A stretch of 9,607 nucleotides of DNA, from contig JAAZDZ010000580.1 of the NCBI GenBank assembly GCA_012512545.1, forward strand, positions 1 through 9,607, in the 5' to 3' direction. Made by a program: the position numbers and the translations under genes. Below, in pieces: positions 1 through 6,071 of this stretch (within the stretch, counting starts at the first letter, position 1; every line of letters begins with the position of its first letter). Below the pieces are notes generated by a model, which was given only the letters and a program-made list of their open reading frames with translations, was not told where the DNA came from and made no database searches. Origin of the DNA: Alcaligenaceae bacterium (GTDB lineage Bacteria; Pseudomonadota; Gammaproteobacteria; Burkholderiales; Burkholderiaceae_B).

Positions 1-101
1 ACTTCGCGCAGCATTTCCTGGGTATTGGACTCGGTCAGGCGGGCTTCCCCGCGCATGGTCTTGACGACACGCGACAAACGTTGAGTCAGATTATCGAGCA
101 T
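1..101 (-). CDS. ffh: Signal recognition particle protein Ffh (N-terminal fragment)
   Basis: Reading the minus strand from the ATG at 101 gives 33 codons running off the left edge, beginning MLDNLTQRLSRVVKTMRGEA. This is the typical start of bacterial Ffh, the GTPase that binds 4.5S RNA and delivers signal-sequence-bearing ribosomes to FtsY at the inner membrane. Only the first helices of the N domain are visible. The GTPase G domain and the methionine-rich M domain lie outside the window, so integrity cannot be judged. No strong ribosome binding site is seen ahead of the ATG; the start is chosen from the match to the family N-terminus. The gene diverges from the CcsA-like gene at 178, a pairing I recall from other betaproteobacteria. 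Confidence 0.9.
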   Translation of the reverse strand, partial: MLDNLTQRLSRVVKTMRGEARLTESNTQEMLRE

Positions 102-177
102 GGTAATGGTTTCGCTTAAACTAGGTGCTGGTTAATCCAGCCTAAAATCTTCAGTTTGAACCGGGGTTCAAGGGACT
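102..177. promoter_or_regulatory. Divergent intergenic region between ffh and the ccsA-like gene
   Basis: These 76 bases must hold the promoters of both divergent genes. On the plus strand TAAAAT at 143-148 matches the -10 consensus at 5 of 6 positions, but no good -35 box stands upstream. Two inverted repeats are visible. GCTGG/CCAGC (127-131 and 137-141) has a 5-base loop. TTGAACC-GG-GGTTCAA (156-171) ends in the AAGGG ribosome binding site (170-174) of the gene starting at 178. Promoter positions are tentative. Confidence 0.4.
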
Positions 178-1014
178 ATGTCTTCAGGCATTGTATTTCA
201 GTTGCTGGCCGCACTGGCCTATGCCCTTCTGGGCGTGTGCTGGTGGCGGCTGCTCGCCCAGGGCCAGAACGAGGTTCGTATGGGCCCGCTCACCCATGGC
301 GTTCTGGTTTTCGGTCTGCTGTCGCAGGCCATCGGCCTGCAGCAGTCCATGCTGAACCACCCAGACGGCCTGCACGTGGGTTGGGCCCTGGCGTTGTCTG
401 CCGCCATCTGGTTGGGCATGCTGCTGTTCTGGCTGGAAAACTTCGTCATGAAGCTCGACGGCCTGATGCTGGTGCTGCTGCCCACCGCTGCTCTGGCCGC
501 GCTGTTGGGCGGCCTGTTCCCCGATGGCCCCATTGTGCCCCACGGCGACAGCCAATGGCTGCGCACCCACCTGATCATCGCCTTGTGCGCCTACGGCCTG
601 ATCGCCATAGCCACCCTGCATGCGCTTTTCATGGCCGCCCTCGACCGCCAGCTGCACCGCCCTTCTGAAAAAAACCTGAAATCCGGCTTGATCTGGCGGG
701 CGCTCGACAGTCTGCCGCCTCTGCTGACACAAGAACGGTTGCTGTTTCGCCTCATCTGGATCGGCTTCGGCGTCCTGACGCTGACTGTCATCACCGGCGC
801 CATTGTGTCCATGAAGACGCTGGGCGTGCTGTTTCCGCTCGATCACAAAACCGTATTCACGCTGTTGGCATGGCTCACTTTCGGCGGCCTGCTGGTGGGC
901 CGCCAGACACGCGGCTGGCGCGGGCGCACGGCCTTGCGCTGGACTCTCGTGGGTTTTGCTTTTGTTCTCCTGGCATACAGCGGCAGCCGCTTTGTGCTTG
1001 ATGTGCTGCTCTAA
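178..1014 (+). CDS. CcsA/YpjD-like cytochrome c assembly family membrane protein
   Basis: This 278-residue integral membrane protein has about eight hydrophobic segments, spread from residues 4-26 to 255-277, joined by short loops. It resembles the inner membrane YpjD / cytochrome c assembly (CcsA, HemX-like) family. Histidines at 40, 131, 148 and 223 lie in or next to membrane segments, as in heme-handling relatives, but I see no clear tryptophan-rich WWD motif. A direct role in cytochrome c maturation is therefore unproven. The conserved tail includes the arginine-rich stretch GRQTRGWRGR (241-250) followed by a last membrane helix. The ATG at 178 is preceded by AAGGG only 3 bases away, a rather short spacing. 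The next gene starts 11 bases after the stop, so the two are probably co-transcribed. Confidence 0.8.
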   Translation: MSSGIVFQLLAALAYALLGVCWWRLLAQGQNEVRMGPLTHGVLVFGLLSQAIGLQQSMLNHPDGLHVGWALALSAAIWLGMLLFWLENFVMKLDGLMLVLLPTAALAALLGGLFPDGPIVPHGDSQWLRTHLIIALCAYGLIAIATLHALFMAALDRQLHRPSEKNLKSGLIWRALDSLPPLLTQERLLFRLIWIGFGVLTLTVITGAIVSMKTLGVLFPLDHKTVFTLLAWLTFGGLLVGRQTRGWRGRTALRWTLVGFAFVLLAYSGSRFVLDVLL

Positions 1015-1025
1015 AGAGGCTTACC

Positions 1026-1292
1026 GTGGGCAAAATCCTGTTCTGGATCATTCTCATTCTGGCCGTGCTGATCGGAGCCCGGCTGCTGGCGCGCAGTTCG
1101 TCCAGCCCTGCACCAGGCGGCCGCCTGCGCAAAACGGCCAAAGCGGGGCAGGCTGACATGAGCCAGGCCGAAGCCATGGTGCGCTGCCAGCACTGCGGCA
1201 TCCACCTGCCACGCTCTGAAGCCTTCATGAGCAACGGTAAAACCTGGTGCGGGCCGGAACACGCCCGCATTGCTCAGGACAAGCCCGATTAA
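1026..1292 (+). CDS. PP0621-family small membrane-anchored cysteine protein
   Basis: This 88-residue protein starts with GTG at 1026, supported by the strong ribosome binding site AAGAGG (1014-1019) six bases upstream, which overlaps the stop of the preceding gene. Residues 3-21 form one hydrophobic N-terminal helix, a membrane anchor or uncleaved signal. A polar, low-complexity linker (about 22-50) leads to a compact C-terminal module with Cys54-x2-Cys57, His60, Cys75 and His79, in the pattern CQHCGIHLP...WC..EH. This fits the family named PP0621 and looks like a small metal-binding, probably zinc, knuckle. The biochemical function is not known. Tight spacing to the CcsA-like gene suggests a two-gene transcription unit, perhaps extending into ampD. 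Confidence 0.82.
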   Translation: MGKILFWIILILAVLIGARLLARSSSSPAPGGRLRKTAKAGQADMSQAEAMVRCQHCGIHLPRSEAFMSNGKTWCGPEHARIAQDKPD

Positions 1293-1307
1293 CAGCCGCC
1301 CAGGCGC

Positions 1308-1330
1308 GGCCCTCCGTTCCGGGCTTTTTT
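1308..1330 (+). terminator. Possible weak terminator before ampD
   Basis: GGCCC (1308-1312) can pair with GGGCT (1321-1325) around an 8-base loop, with T runs at 1325-1330. The stem is short and includes one G-T pair. The T tract ends only five bases before the ampD ATG, so it could equally be an attenuator or chance. Confidence 0.3.
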
Positions 1331-1335
1331 CAACT

Positions 1336-1932
1336 ATGCCAAACCGCGAGAAACCCGCTCTGAGACTGGACCGCCACGGCTGGCTGCAGGCCGCTGCAGG
1401 CATCAGCCTGGCCCCTTCCCCCAACCACGATGAACGCCCGCCGCACCAGGACGCTTATCTGCTGGTCATGCACAACATCAGTCTGCCTCCGGGCCAGTTT
1501 GGCGGGCCGGAAATCATCGACTTCTTCCAGAACAGGCTCGATTACGGTTCCCACCCGTGGCTGGAACGGCTGCGCGACATGCGTGTTTCGGCGCATTTTC
1601 TAATCCGCCGCAATGGCGACATCGTGCAGTTTGTCTCCACCCACGCCCGCGCCTGGCATGCGGGAGTGTCGAGCTTCGAAGACCGCGAGCGCTGCAATGA
1701 TTTTTCCATCGGCATAGAACTGGAAGGTACAGACACCCTGCCCTACGCTGATGCCCAGTACAGCGCCTTACAACGGCTGCTTCCGGCCCTGCGCGCCCGC
1801 CACCCCCTGAAAGCGGTGCGCGGCCACGAACACATTGCGCCGCTGAGAAAAACCGACCCTGGTGTGGCCTTCGACTGGAATCGCTTCCGTCACGAAAACG
1901 GCATTCCATGGCGTTATATGCCTTCGCAATAA
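1336..1932 (+). CDS. ampD: 1,6-anhydro-N-acetylmuramyl-L-alanine amidase AmpD
   Basis: This 198-residue cytoplasmic zinc amidase cleaves the lactyl-amide bond between 1,6-anhydro-MurNAc and the stem peptide during peptidoglycan recycling. In bacteria with AmpR/AmpC its loss raises inducer levels and derepresses beta-lactamase. The predicted zinc ligands are His46 (VMHNIS), His164 (RGHEHIAP) and Asp174. Glu128 (GIELEGTD) and Lys172 (RKTDPG) match the catalytic residues of the Citrobacter enzyme. Length is close to the family norm of about 180-190. The frame is open back to a TTG at 1270, but that would overlap the previous gene and add 22 residues unlike AmpD; the ATG at 1336 fits the family. 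No clear ribosome binding site precedes that ATG, only a T tract. No signal peptide is seen, as expected for AmpD. Confidence 0.94.
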   Translation: MPNREKPALRLDRHGWLQAAAGISLAPSPNHDERPPHQDAYLLVMHNISLPPGQFGGPEIIDFFQNRLDYGSHPWLERLRDMRVSAHFLIRRNGDIVQFVSTHARAWHAGVSSFEDRERCNDFSIGIELEGTDTLPYADAQYSALQRLLPALRARHPLKAVRGHEHIAPLRKTDPGVAFDWNRFRHENGIPWRYMPSQ

Positions 1933-1965
1933 GCTTATTCAAGCGTCGGCTATAAGCTCATTTCT
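1932..1965 (+). terminator. Possible weak terminator after ampD
   Basis: AGCTTAT (1932-1938) is perfectly complementary to ATAAGCT (1952-1958) around a 13-base loop, and T-rich sequence follows. The stem is AT-rich and the loop large, so it would be a weak intrinsic terminator at best. The left arm begins in the ampD stop codon. Confidence 0.3.
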
Positions 1966-1990
1966 TCTTATTCGTTCTTTTCATAAGGGC

Positions 1991-2030
1991 TTTTACCTAG
2001 ACTGTGGGGATATTCTTTATATCCAAAAGG
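1991..2030 (+). promoter_or_regulatory. Operator-like inverted repeat and RBS ahead of the CMD/flavoprotein/ABC operon
   Basis: GGATAT (2008-2013) and ATATCC (2019-2024) form a perfect 6-bp inverted repeat with a 5-base spacer. It is followed at once by the ribosome binding site AAAAGG (2025-2030), seven bases before the ATG at 2038. TTTACC (1992-1997) is a possible -35 box and CTTTAT (2015-2020), inside the repeat, a possible -10 at 17-base spacing; both are weak matches. The position suits a repressor operator or a 5' hairpin that affects translation. No regulator gene lies next to it in the window. Confidence 0.4.
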
Positions 2031-2037
2031 TCTATTG

Positions 2038-2604
2038 ATGAGCCGTCTTACCCTCCACACTGTCGAAAGCGCACCGGAAGCCGCCCGTGAGCGGGTCGCG
2101 GCTGCTGAACAAGCCAACGGCTTTCTTCCCAACCTGATCGGTGTATTGGCCAATGCGCCCGCCGCGCTGGAAACTTACCAGGTCGTGGGCGCCATCAACG
2201 GCCGCACCAGCCTGAGCCCGGCCGAACGGGAAGTCGTGCAGATCACTGCCGCCACCCTGAACGATTGCGGCTTCTGCGTGGCCGGCCACACCAAGCTGTC
2301 GCTGCACAAGCTGCGCATGCCTGCGGAACTGGTGGAAGCGTTACGCAAGGTGGAAGCCATCGCTGACCCCAAGCTCAATGCCCTGGCACGCTTCAGCGTG
2401 GCCATCATCGAAAAAAAGGGCCAGGTATCCGACGACGAGCTGGCCGCCTTCCGCGCAGCGGGCTACACCGATCAGCAAGCGCTGGAAGTAGTGCTGGGCG
2501 TCAGCCTGGCAACGCTCTGCAACTTTGCCAACAGCCTGGCTCAGACCCCTATCAATCCCGAGCTGCAGCCCTTTGCCAATCCTGAGCTGACGGCCTTCGC
2601 CTGA
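2038..2604 (+). CDS. Carboxymuconolactone decarboxylase (AhpD-like) family protein
   Basis: This 188-residue helical protein belongs to the carboxymuconolactone decarboxylase/AhpD superfamily. The AhpD catalytic pattern is complete: Glu65, Cys77, Cys80 and His84 (NDCGFCVAGHT) have the same spacing as Glu118, Cys130, Cys133 and His137 of Mycobacterium AhpD. A redox-active CxxC, with peroxidase or disulfide-reductase-like chemistry, is therefore more likely than true gamma-carboxymuconolactone decarboxylation. The ATG at 2038 is chosen over an adjacent in-frame TTG at 2035 because AAAAGG (2025-2030) stands seven bases upstream. It is the first gene of the cluster running to 6920; the flavoprotein gene starts 23 bases later with its own ribosome binding site. 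A supporting redox or protective role is inferred from this context only. Confidence 0.85.
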   Translation: MSRLTLHTVESAPEAARERVAAAEQANGFLPNLIGVLANAPAALETYQVVGAINGRTSLSPAEREVVQITAATLNDCGFCVAGHTKLSLHKLRMPAELVEALRKVEAIADPKLNALARFSVAIIEKKGQVSDDELAAFRAAGYTDQQALEVVLGVSLATLCNFANSLAQTPINPELQPFANPELTAFA

Positions 2605-2627
2605 ATACCCGGCCCGGAGAGACAGTC

Positions 2628-3779
2628 ATGACCCAGCCATCAAGCACACACCCCGCCCCGCAGGGCGAAGGCGCCACAACGCTGATCGAAGCGGTTAAGG
2701 CGCTCGTCAAATCCGAACTTGCACCCATTTCCTCTGAAATCGACCAGCAAGGCCGCTATCCCGTGGAGTTTCTGCGCCGTTTGGGAGAACTGGGCGGGTT
2801 TTCGGCCAGCATCCCCGCTACGCAAGGGGGCGAAGGGTTCGGGCTGGCCACCCAGATTGCCATCACCACGGAAGTGGGCCGCGAATGCGGGTCCACTGCC
2901 TTCCTGGTATGGTGCCAGTCCAGCTGCGCCCGCTATCTGCAGCAATCTCCCAATGACGCCGTGCGCGAACGCTATTTCAGCGATGTGCTGTCGGGCCGCC
3001 TGCTGTCGGGCACCGGCATGTCAAACGCAGTGAAGCACTTGGCCGGTATTGAGAACATTCACCTCAAGGCCCGCCGCGAACAGGACGCTTACGTTGTATC
3101 GGGCTCGCTGCCCTGGGTATCCAATGTAGGGGAAGACCACCTGGCCATCGTTGCTGCCGCTGTCGAAAGCGGCGGCTATGTCATGATGGCCGTGCGCGGC
3201 GATGCCGAAGGCGTAACGCTGCGCCCCTGCCCGGAGTTTGCCGGCCTGGAAGGCACGCAGACCCTCAACATCCGCTTGAAGGATGTGCGTATCCCCGCCG
3301 ACAGCGTTCTGGCTCATCCCGAGCAGTTTTCCGCTTACCTGAAAAGCATCAAGCCCGGCTTCGTGCTGGGTCAGGTTGGCATGGGGTTCGGCGTGATAGA
3401 AGGTTCGCTGCGCACCATACGCGAAAGCAATGTCACCACCGCACACGTCAATCAGTTTCTGGACGACCAGGGCGAAGACCTGGAGCGGGCGGCCCAGGCG
3501 TTGTGGGCCGACACCCGCGCGCTGGCCCATCTGGTCGACACAGGCAAAGCCCGTGTGCTGGATGTCCTGCGCCTGCGGCTGGCCGCCTCGGAACTCACGC
3601 TAAAAACAGCCAACTCGGCCATGCTGCACATTGGCGCCAAGGGTTATCTGATGCGCCATCCCGCCCAGCGGCGCCTGCGCGAAGCGGTCTTCGTGGCCAT
3701 TGTCACACCCGCTCTCAAGCATCTGCGCAAGGAAATCCACGCGCTTGAGCAGGCTGCCCGGGAGGAACAGGCGGCATGA
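2628..3779 (+). CDS. Acyl-CoA-dehydrogenase-fold flavoprotein lacking the usual catalytic Glu
   Basis: This 383-residue protein has the acyl-CoA dehydrogenase architecture: an N-terminal helical domain (about 1-120), a middle beta domain (about 125-230, including [15 protein letters not shown] at 156-170, equivalent to the family's NGxKxWITNG segment) and a C-terminal helical bundle (about 240-370). It should bind FAD. The C-terminal stretch aligns without gaps to the family motif: [10 protein letters not shown] (336-345) matches GGYGY....P. At the position of the catalytic Glu-Gly of YEGT there is instead Thr360-Pro361. No Glu is seen at the alternative isovaleryl-CoA-dehydrogenase-type site (around 243-256) either. 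Ordinary acyl-CoA dehydrogenation is therefore doubtful; a flavin monooxygenase (compare DszC and SfnB) or reductase is plausible. GGAGAG (2616-2621) precedes the ATG by six bases. The stop overlaps the rubredoxin start, implying coupled expression. Confidence 0.85.
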   Translation: MTQPSSTHPAPQGEGATTLIEAVKALVKSELAPISSEIDQQGRYPVEFLRRLGELGGFSASIPATQGGEGFGLATQIAITTEVGRECGSTAFLVWCQSSCARYLQQSPNDAVRERYFSDVLSGRLLSGTGMSNAVKHLAGIENIHLKARREQDAYVVSGSLPWVSNVGEDHLAIVAAAVESGGYVMMAVRGDAEGVTLRPCPEFAGLEGTQTLNIRLKDVRIPADSVLAHPEQFSAYLKSIKPGFVLGQVGMGFGVIEGSLRTIRESNVTTAHVNQFLDDQGEDLERAAQALWADTRALAHLVDTGKARVLDVLRLRLAASELTLKTANSAMLHIGAKGYLMRHPAQRRLREAVFVAIVTPALKHLRKEIHALEQAAREEQAA

Positions 3780-3943
3780 ACCGGGTATGGATGTGCGGGC
3801 CGTGCGGCTGGGTCTATGACGAAGCCCTGGGATTGCCCGAAGAAGGTATTGCGCCCGGCACCCGCTTCGAGGATATCCCAGACGATTGGGAATGCCCCGA
3901 CTGCGGCGTGACCAAGGCCGACTTCTATCTGCTGCCAGACTGA
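3776..3943 (+). CDS. Rubredoxin
   Basis: This 55-residue one-iron electron carrier has both cysteine pairs that ligate Fe: Cys7-x2-Cys10 ([11 protein letters not shown]) and Cys40-x2-Cys43 (DDWECPDCG). The conserved core [11 protein letters not shown] sits between them. The length is typical of a single-domain rubredoxin. Its ATG overlaps the TGA of the flavoprotein gene (ATGA) and has a strong ribosome binding site, GGAGGA (3761-3766), nine bases upstream inside the flavoprotein coding sequence. Translational coupling to that gene suggests the two proteins work together, with rubredoxin passing single electrons to or from the FAD. That partnership is inferred from gene order. No rubredoxin reductase is present in the window, so a reductase encoded elsewhere would be needed. 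Confidence 0.95.
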   Translation: MNRVWMCGPCGWVYDEALGLPEEGIAPGTRFEDIPDDWECPDCGVTKADFYLLPD

Positions 3944-3990
3944 GCCACGCTCAGCCACAACGCCTTTTCTGGAACACTTCTGGAACCTGA

Positions 3991-4818
3991 ATGAGCAACC
4001 CCCTGCTGGAAGCCCACGACATCCACCTGGTTTATGAACGGCCCGACGGCGCGCCGCATGTGATTTTGCAGGAATTTTCCCTGCAGCTGCAGGCGGGCGA
4101 AGTGGTCGCCATCCTGGGCCCCAGCGGGGTGGGAAAATCTTCGCTGCTGCGCGTGCTGGCAGGGCTGCAGGAAACCGATCGCGGCAGCGTGCGCCTGAAA
4201 GGCGAAACCCTGAGCGGCCCCCACCCGCGTTCCAGCTTTGTTTTTCAGGACCCCAGCCTGCTGCCCTGGCTGACCCTGGAAGAGAACGTGGCTTTCGGGC
4301 TGGATTTCAAACACCAGCCCCATATCAGCAAACCCGAACAACAGCAACGCATCAGCGCCGCCATTGAGGAAGTCGGCCTGCGGGATGCCACAGGCCGCTA
4401 CCCTGCCGAATTATCCGGCGGCATGGCCCAACGCACAGCACTGGCGCGCAGCCTGGCCCGCCAGCCGGAAATCCTGCTGCTGGATGAGCCCTTCAGCGCT
4501 CTGGATGAAATCACGCGCGGCGACATGCAGCTTCTGCTGCAGAGCATCACGGCCCGCCATGGCACCGCCGCCATACTGGTCACACACGATATCGACGAAG
4601 CCATGATTCTGGCCGACCGCATTGTGCTGCTGGGCGGCCGCCCGGGGCGGGCAATCGGCGAATGGACAGTAGCCGAAGCCCACCCGCGCGACCCGCTGGC
4701 CCCGGCATTCAGCCAGCTGCGCCTGGAAATTCTTGGCCTGCTGCGCGCGCATCAGCGTGGCGCGGATCAATCGCCCCCACCCCAGCGCCCTGAACAGAAC
4801 ATCGCAACTGCCGCTTGA
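3991..4818 (+). CDS. ABC importer ATP-binding protein, NitT/TauT (nitrate/sulfonate/taurine) type
   Basis: This 275-residue cytoplasmic ATPase has every ABC motif intact: Walker A GPSGVGKSS (43-51), Q-loop Gln86 (FVFQDPSLLPWLT), signature LSGGMAQR (141-148), Walker B ILLLDE (161-166), D-loop SALD (169-172) and switch His199 (VTHDIDEA). The FQDPSLLPWLT stretch and overall length are typical of the SsuB/TauB/NrtD group, which energises uptake of sulfonates, taurine, nitrate or similar small solutes. The C-terminal tail (about 245-275) is polar, proline- and glutamine-rich, and has no recognised domain. It lies 47 bases after the rubredoxin gene with only a weak ribosome binding site and 30 bases before the binding-protein gene, so it belongs to the same operon. 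The substrate cannot be told from this subunit. Confidence 0.93.
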   Translation: MSNPLLEAHDIHLVYERPDGAPHVILQEFSLQLQAGEVVAILGPSGVGKSSLLRVLAGLQETDRGSVRLKGETLSGPHPRSSFVFQDPSLLPWLTLEENVAFGLDFKHQPHISKPEQQQRISAAIEEVGLRDATGRYPAELSGGMAQRTALARSLARQPEILLLDEPFSALDEITRGDMQLLLQSITARHGTAAILVTHDIDEAMILADRIVLLGGRPGRAIGEWTVAEAHPRDPLAPAFSQLRLEILGLLRAHQRGADQSPPPQRPEQNIATAA

Positions 4819-4848
4819 AGCGCGCCCCATACCCACAAGGAACAACCG

Positions 4849-6054
4849 ATGAGCAAGCTGCCCTACGACTTCAGCGCCACCTTCAGAACCCGGCGCCAAT
4901 TGTTGAAACTGTCTGCCCTGTTTTCCGCATCCGCCGCCCTGCCTCTGTTGCAAATGGCCAATGCGGCGCGCGCTGCGGAACCCGACGCCCCCTTGCGCAT
5001 CGGCTATCTGCCCATCACTGACGCCACGCCTTTGCTGGTGGCTCACCACAACGGCCTGTTCGAGCAGCAGGGCCTGAAAGTGGAGAAACCCCGCCTGTTC
5101 CGCAGCTGGGCGCAGATTGTCGAAGCCTTTCTGGCGGGCCAGGTCAACGCCGTTCACCTGCTTTCGCCCATGACGGTCTGGGCGCGCTACGGCAGCCAGT
5201 CGCGCGCCAAGGTGGTGGCCTGGAACCATATGTCCGGTTCCGGCCTGACCGTGCAGCACCACATCAATACGGTGGATGATCTGGGCGGCACCACGGTGGC
5301 CATTCCTTTCTGGTATTCCCTGCACAACGTCGTGCTGCAGCACCTGCTCAAGAGCCGCGGCCTGGAACCCATCAGCGATGGCGAACCCACGGCTAAACAG
5401 GTCAAGCTGGTGATGATGGCACCCTCCGACATGGTGCCCGCCCTGGCCAACAAGCAAATCGCCGGTTACACGGTGGCCGAACCCTTCAACGCCAATGCGG
5501 AAGTGCTGAAGGTCGGCAAGATCCTGCGTTTCACCGGCGATGTCTGGAAAGATCACGCCTGTTGCGTGGTGCTCATGCACGAGCAAGACCTGGAGCAGCG
5601 CCCGGAATGGTCGCAGAAAGTGGTGAACGGCATTGTGCAGGCCCAGGCGTGGATTCAAGAAAACCGCCAGGAAACCGCCCGCATTCTATCGCGCGACAAT
5701 CCGCAGAAATACACACCGCACACCTACGAAGCCCTGGCCAATGTGCTGGAACCCGAGCGCCTGGATGCTGCCCTGTACGAAAACTCCGGCGCCATGGTGA
5801 ACACGGCCTGGAACCAGAAACGCATCGACTTTCAACCCTACCCCTTCCCCAGCTACACAGAAGAGCTGATACGCAAGCTGCAAAGCACGCTGGTATCGGG
5901 GCAGAATGCCTTCCTGTACGAGCTTGACCCTGCCTTTGTCGCCCGCGACCTGGTGGACGACCGCTTTGTCAGGCAAGCCATTCTGGAGAACGGCGGCCCT
6001 GCCGCCTTTGGCCTGCCCGAATCCTTCAGCCGCGAAGAAACCATCACCACCTGA
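4849..6054 (+). CDS. ABC importer substrate-binding protein, NrtA/SsuA-like, Tat signal
   Basis: This 401-residue periplasmic solute-binding protein belongs to the NitT/TauT (COG0715-type) group. The N-terminus carries a probable Tat signal: Thr14-Arg15-Arg16-Gln-Leu-Leu-Lys20, then a hydrophobic stretch (21-34) and a likely cleavage near residue 40-43 (ANAARAAEP). The mature start LRIGYLPITDATPLLVAHHN and the segment with LLSPMTVWARYG resemble NrtA/CmpA (nitrate/bicarbonate) binding proteins at least as much as SsuA/TauA. The ligand is unknown; a small anion or sulfonate-like compound is the family expectation. The ATG is supported by AAGGAA (4837-4842) six bases upstream. Tat export suggests the protein folds before export, perhaps with a cofactor. 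The permease gene follows after 17 bases. Confidence 0.9.
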   Translation: MSKLPYDFSATFRTRRQLLKLSALFSASAALPLLQMANAARAAEPDAPLRIGYLPITDATPLLVAHHNGLFEQQGLKVEKPRLFRSWAQIVEAFLAGQVNAVHLLSPMTVWARYGSQSRAKVVAWNHMSGSGLTVQHHINTVDDLGGTTVAIPFWYSLHNVVLQHLLKSRGLEPISDGEPTAKQVKLVMMAPSDMVPALANKQIAGYTVAEPFNANAEVLKVGKILRFTGDVWKDHACCVVLMHEQDLEQRPEWSQKVVNGIVQAQAWIQENRQETARILSRDNPQKYTPHTYEALANVLEPERLDAALYENSGAMVNTAWNQKRIDFQPYPFPSYTEELIRKLQSTLVSGQNAFLYELDPAFVARDLVDDRFVRQAILENGGPAAFGLPESFSREETITT

Positions 6055-6071
6055 CCCTGACGGCAGAACCT

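Noticed and set aside
160..176. tRNA-like GGTTCAA string ahead of the ccsA-like gene
   Set aside because: It is half of a simple inverted repeat; no acceptor stem, D arm or anticodon arm can be drawn around it.
1270..1335. Upstream TTG start extending AmpD by 22 residues
   Set aside because: It overlaps the PP0621-family gene, the extra residues do not look like AmpD, and the ATG at 1336 gives the expected length.
2038..2604. True gamma-carboxymuconolactone decarboxylase of the protocatechuate pathway
   Set aside because: No other pca genes are nearby and the CxxC...H pattern is that of AhpD-type redox proteins.
4411..5658. 415-codon minus-strand open frame across the ATPase and binding-protein genes
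   Set aside because: It spans two clear plus-strand genes and their gap, its predicted protein is rich in His, Gln and Gly with no known motif, and no ribosome binding site supports it.
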